Positions 62,237 through 64,000 of a DNA stretch of 64,000 nucleotides are shown here, in pieces. A program made the position numbers and the translations under genes. Numbering within the stretch: position 1 is the stretch's first letter; each line of letters starts with the position of its first letter. The notes beneath the pieces were generated by a model. It was given only the letters and a program-made list of their open reading frames with translations, did not search any database and was not told the origin of the DNA. Origin of the DNA: an uncultured Eggerthellaceae bacterium (GTDB lineage Bacteria; Actinomycetota; Coriobacteriia; Coriobacteriales; Eggerthellaceae); contig CAKUFS010000006.1 of NCBI GenBank assembly GCA_934648845.1, positions 30,872-94,871 on the forward strand, given 5' to 3'.

Positions 62237-62998
62237 CTACCATTCATCGCGCGCATATCGGCATTTCGGAAACGCGCTGCACGCAATAAACGTATGCCCA
62301 TCGGATTTCCGCTGGTGCTCAACAAGATCGGCTCCACAACGTGGGCATACCACACCCGCGGCAACTTTCTTTGCTTCTTCGATATGCTCCTCGCGCGCCT
62401 CTCTTGTCGATGCTTCCGAAAGGCTATCAAGTTGCCTTTTGATTTCCTCAAACGCCTTCTCGTCAAAAAGAACGGAGCGTGATGCAAGGTCTTTTTTCAT
62501 CATTCTTACCAAGTTCTGACGGCGAAGCACGCAAAAGAGCTCTGTGTCGTCGGGAACCTTTTTTAACTCGCAACGCTCAGAGAACACAATATACGAACGA
62601 AAAACGCTTTCCGGCTGGTCAAGCCATTTTGCCAGCGCCCTTACATGGGCGGCGTTTTGCTTGATGGGATTATAGAAATGTTCTTTATGACCACCCTTAA
62701 GGCTCACCGTCCAGTTTTGTTGCTTTTCCGAACCGAAAATCCAACCAGAATAGTTTTTCGATTCGAACAGGAAAATTCCTTTTTCATGCAACATCAGAAC
62801 ATCAATTTCCGATGTGGACGTTACCCCCTCGCGAGGCACCAATACATTGGAATACGTCTCAAGCCGACCCGGCAGGTTATCATGCCCCAAAGCATATTCC
62901 GTCAGATACTCCCCATAATGTCCTTTGCCCTTAAGAACATGCGGTATTCTCTCGATGAATCCCGGAGACTCCCCTTTGATGAAACCAAGCAAAGACAT
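62237..62998 (-). CDS. NERD-domain nuclease with topoisomerase-type zinc finger
   Basis: The 253-residue protein has a NERD nuclease-related domain (about 30-140: GHYGEYLTEYAL, then TSEIDVLMLHEKGIFLFESKNYSG, with Glu/Asp/Lys of a PD-(D/E)xK-like site and ESKN) and a C-terminal topoisomerase-I-like zinc finger (CPRCGADLVEHQRKSDGHTFIACSAFPKCRY, about 213-243). This pairing is frequent in accessory and defence loci. AAGGAGT lies before the ATG at 62998. It follows the inverted-repeat element. Confidence 0.88.
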   Translation of the reverse strand: MSLLGFIKGESPGFIERIPHVLKGKGHYGEYLTEYALGHDNLPGRLETYSNVLVPREGVTSTSEIDVLMLHEKGIFLFESKNYSGWIFGSEKQQNWTVSLKGGHKEHFYNPIKQNAAHVRALAKWLDQPESVFRSYIVFSERCELKKVPDDTELFCVLRRQNLVRMMKKDLASRSVLFDEKAFEEIKRQLDSLSEASTREAREEHIEEAKKVAAGVVCPRCGADLVEHQRKSDGHTFIACSAFPKCRYARDEW

Positions 62999-63180
62999 GA
63001 CGTACTCCTTGAGTAGAGTTTGACTAGAACTTAAGAGAAAATCCATTGGTTAGATTTTATTCTATTGTTGCCATAAAGATAAGCTCGTTCTTTTCATGAA
63101 CGGTACCTATCAAATCCTTCGCAGGAATGCATTGCACGGCGGTATAATTTGCAGCGTTGTTTGCGTTTCAAGGAGAATCA

Positions 63181-63639
63181 ATGCGGAAATCAGAAGATGG
63201 CATTTCTAAATGCCCTAACTGCGGTGCCGTTATTACGGGAAAGTTTTGCGAATATTGCGGCACGCACTTTGCGTCTGATGACGACGCCAAAGTTGTCATC
63301 ATCAACAACTTCTACGGATCCGCAGACAACGATTCAGCCAATCAAAGCGCTTTTAATCGCGACTTCTCAGCAAACAACAACGCGCAGGCGGCTTTCGCAT
63401 ACGCTGCTACAGCCAACACATGCGCAGACGTTTCCCGCAAATCGCGCCTGGTCGCACTCTTGTTGGCCGTGTTCTTGGGATATTTTGGCGTGCATCGCTT
63501 CTACGCGGGACAAATTGCAACGGGCATTGCTTACCTTTTCACGTTCGGACTTTTGGGCCTTGGCTGGGTGGTTGATATTATCCGCATCGCACTTGGCTGC
63601 TATCGCGACGGCCGGGGACTGACCATCCGTAACTGGTAG
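63181..63639 (+). CDS. TM2-domain membrane protein with N-terminal zinc ribbon
   Basis: The 152-residue protein has a zinc ribbon (CPNCGAVITGKFCEYCG, 11-27), an Asn/Ala-rich linker, and a TM2 domain (about 88-152: VALLLAVFLGYFGVHRFYAG, then IGIAYLFTFGLLGLGWVVDI) with the GxHRFY motif and DI. TM2 proteins are small two-pass membrane proteins of unknown function. AAGGAGA precedes the ATG. The same zinc-ribbon-plus-membrane build occurs in the Ltp protein and in the 9762-10211 gene. Confidence 0.85.
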   Translation: MRKSEDGISKCPNCGAVITGKFCEYCGTHFASDDDAKVVIINNFYGSADNDSANQSAFNRDFSANNNAQAAFAYAATANTCADVSRKSRLVALLLAVFLGYFGVHRFYAGQIATGIAYLFTFGLLGLGWVVDIIRIALGCYRDGRGLTIRNW

Positions 63640-63802
63640 AGCCATCACGCAGCGCGCAATAGCGTGCACGGATATATGAGCGACAAGTGAAGTCTACTCA
63701 AAAAATTGCAATAAATTTTATACCTGTACTTTTATTCGGACACGCTCAAGGGTATGTGCAGATTATCATGCTATCAACATCCTCAAAGGAAAGGAGATAG
63801 CA

Positions 63803-63952
63803 ATGTACGAACCCACTAAGCAAATCGATCAATTCCTGATTGCCGGATTCCAATATCACGACGGCGCCGACGTTTTGGACAAACTGGAAGTTGGCACGAA
63901 GCTGGACCTAGTACCCGAATTTGACGTAAGCGCCAAAACCGCCGCGTCTTAA
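63803..63952 (+). CDS. Short HIRAN-like peptide (probably truncated domain)
   Basis: The 49-residue product begins MYEPTKQIDQFLIAGFQYHDGADV and reads KLEVGTKLDLVPEFD, resembling the first half of a HIRAN domain, which normally continues with an (N)PYDxxAV motif. Here the frame ends soon after, and no continuation is seen in another frame nearby. AAAGGAGATAGCA precedes the ATG, a good ribosome site. It may be a real small protein or the remains of a larger one. Confidence 0.5.
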   Translation: MYEPTKQIDQFLIAGFQYHDGADVLDKLEVGTKLDLVPEFDVSAKTAAS

Positions 63953-64000
63953 CAGACTGATTTTCTTCTGCCACAATCCTCCCATCGCGAACCGATAGGA

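Noticed and set aside
58250..63952. Prophage remnant
   Set aside because: No integrase, terminase, capsid or tail gene is present; the Ltp repeats alone also occur in ordinary host proteins.
1..64000. CRISPR array, tRNA or rRNA gene
   Set aside because: I saw no regularly spaced repeats, no cloverleaf with a GGTTCRANNCC arm in place, and no rRNA-like stretch. Reading by eye could still miss a single tRNA.

Overview
The window is a contiguous piece of a bacterial chromosome of moderate G+C (roughly the low fifties per cent by eye). The gene set points to the Actinobacteriota class Coriobacteriia, probably an Eggerthellaceae relative: a LuxR regulator whose N-terminal half is a multi-pass membrane domain, a CBS-domain family II pyrophosphatase, pyruvate carboxylase, indolepyruvate ferredoxin oxidoreductase, a FeoA-FeoB fusion and many uncharacterised zinc-ribbon proteins. 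The lineage call is an inference from gene content; no rRNA gene is present to confirm it. I saw no tRNA, rRNA, CRISPR array or intact prophage.

Region 1 (1-8.3 kb, minus strand) is translation: rpmE, then a long-leader operon rpsL-rpsG-fusA-rpsJ-rplC-rplD-rplW that stops at a strong terminator after rplW, followed by a trigger-factor-like chaperone that lacks the ribosome-docking motif. Region 2 (8.5-13.7 kb, plus strand) is a tightly overlapping five-gene operon: MerR regulator, two zinc-ribbon proteins, an endonuclease/exonuclease/phosphatase protein with its catalytic residues, and a 780-residue helical protein. It is driven by a promoter with the 19-bp spacer typical of MerR control. This is the best candidate in the window for an undescribed system.

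Region 3 (13.9-45.9 kb) is mostly metabolism and housekeeping: an SDR oxidoreductase, a CtpE-like P-type ATPase, citramalate synthase with a TrpR-like regulator, DUF3786 and LMW phosphatase genes, two TetR regulators, cysE, xpt, prfC, VanZ, SPFH protein, LuxR, CBS-pyrophosphatase, pyc, apt, nfo, a DUF559-type nuclease gene flanked by a duplicated promoter/operator segment, iorAB, purE, a DUF3810 metalloprotease and a gamma-carbonic-anhydrase-like protein.

Region 4 (46-58 kb, minus strand) holds a sortase-anchored beta-helix surface protein, a cytidylate-kinase-like protein, an HscC-type Hsp70 beside a 1105-residue J-domain/TPR partner, a HAD phosphatase and FeoAB. Region 5 (58.2-64 kb) looks accessory: two toxin-antitoxin pairs, an EF-hand/poly-Asp protein, an Ltp-repeat (superinfection-exclusion family) membrane protein, a NERD nuclease, a TM2 protein, a truncated HIRAN-like peptide, and repeats. 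Several dispersed repeats link distant parts of the window: a 239/240-bp inverted-repeat element (25.4 and 61.9 kb), a 33-bp dyad (1.9 and 43.8 kb), a 100-bp upstream module (59.7 and 61.4 kb) and the 74-bp duplication around the DUF559 gene.
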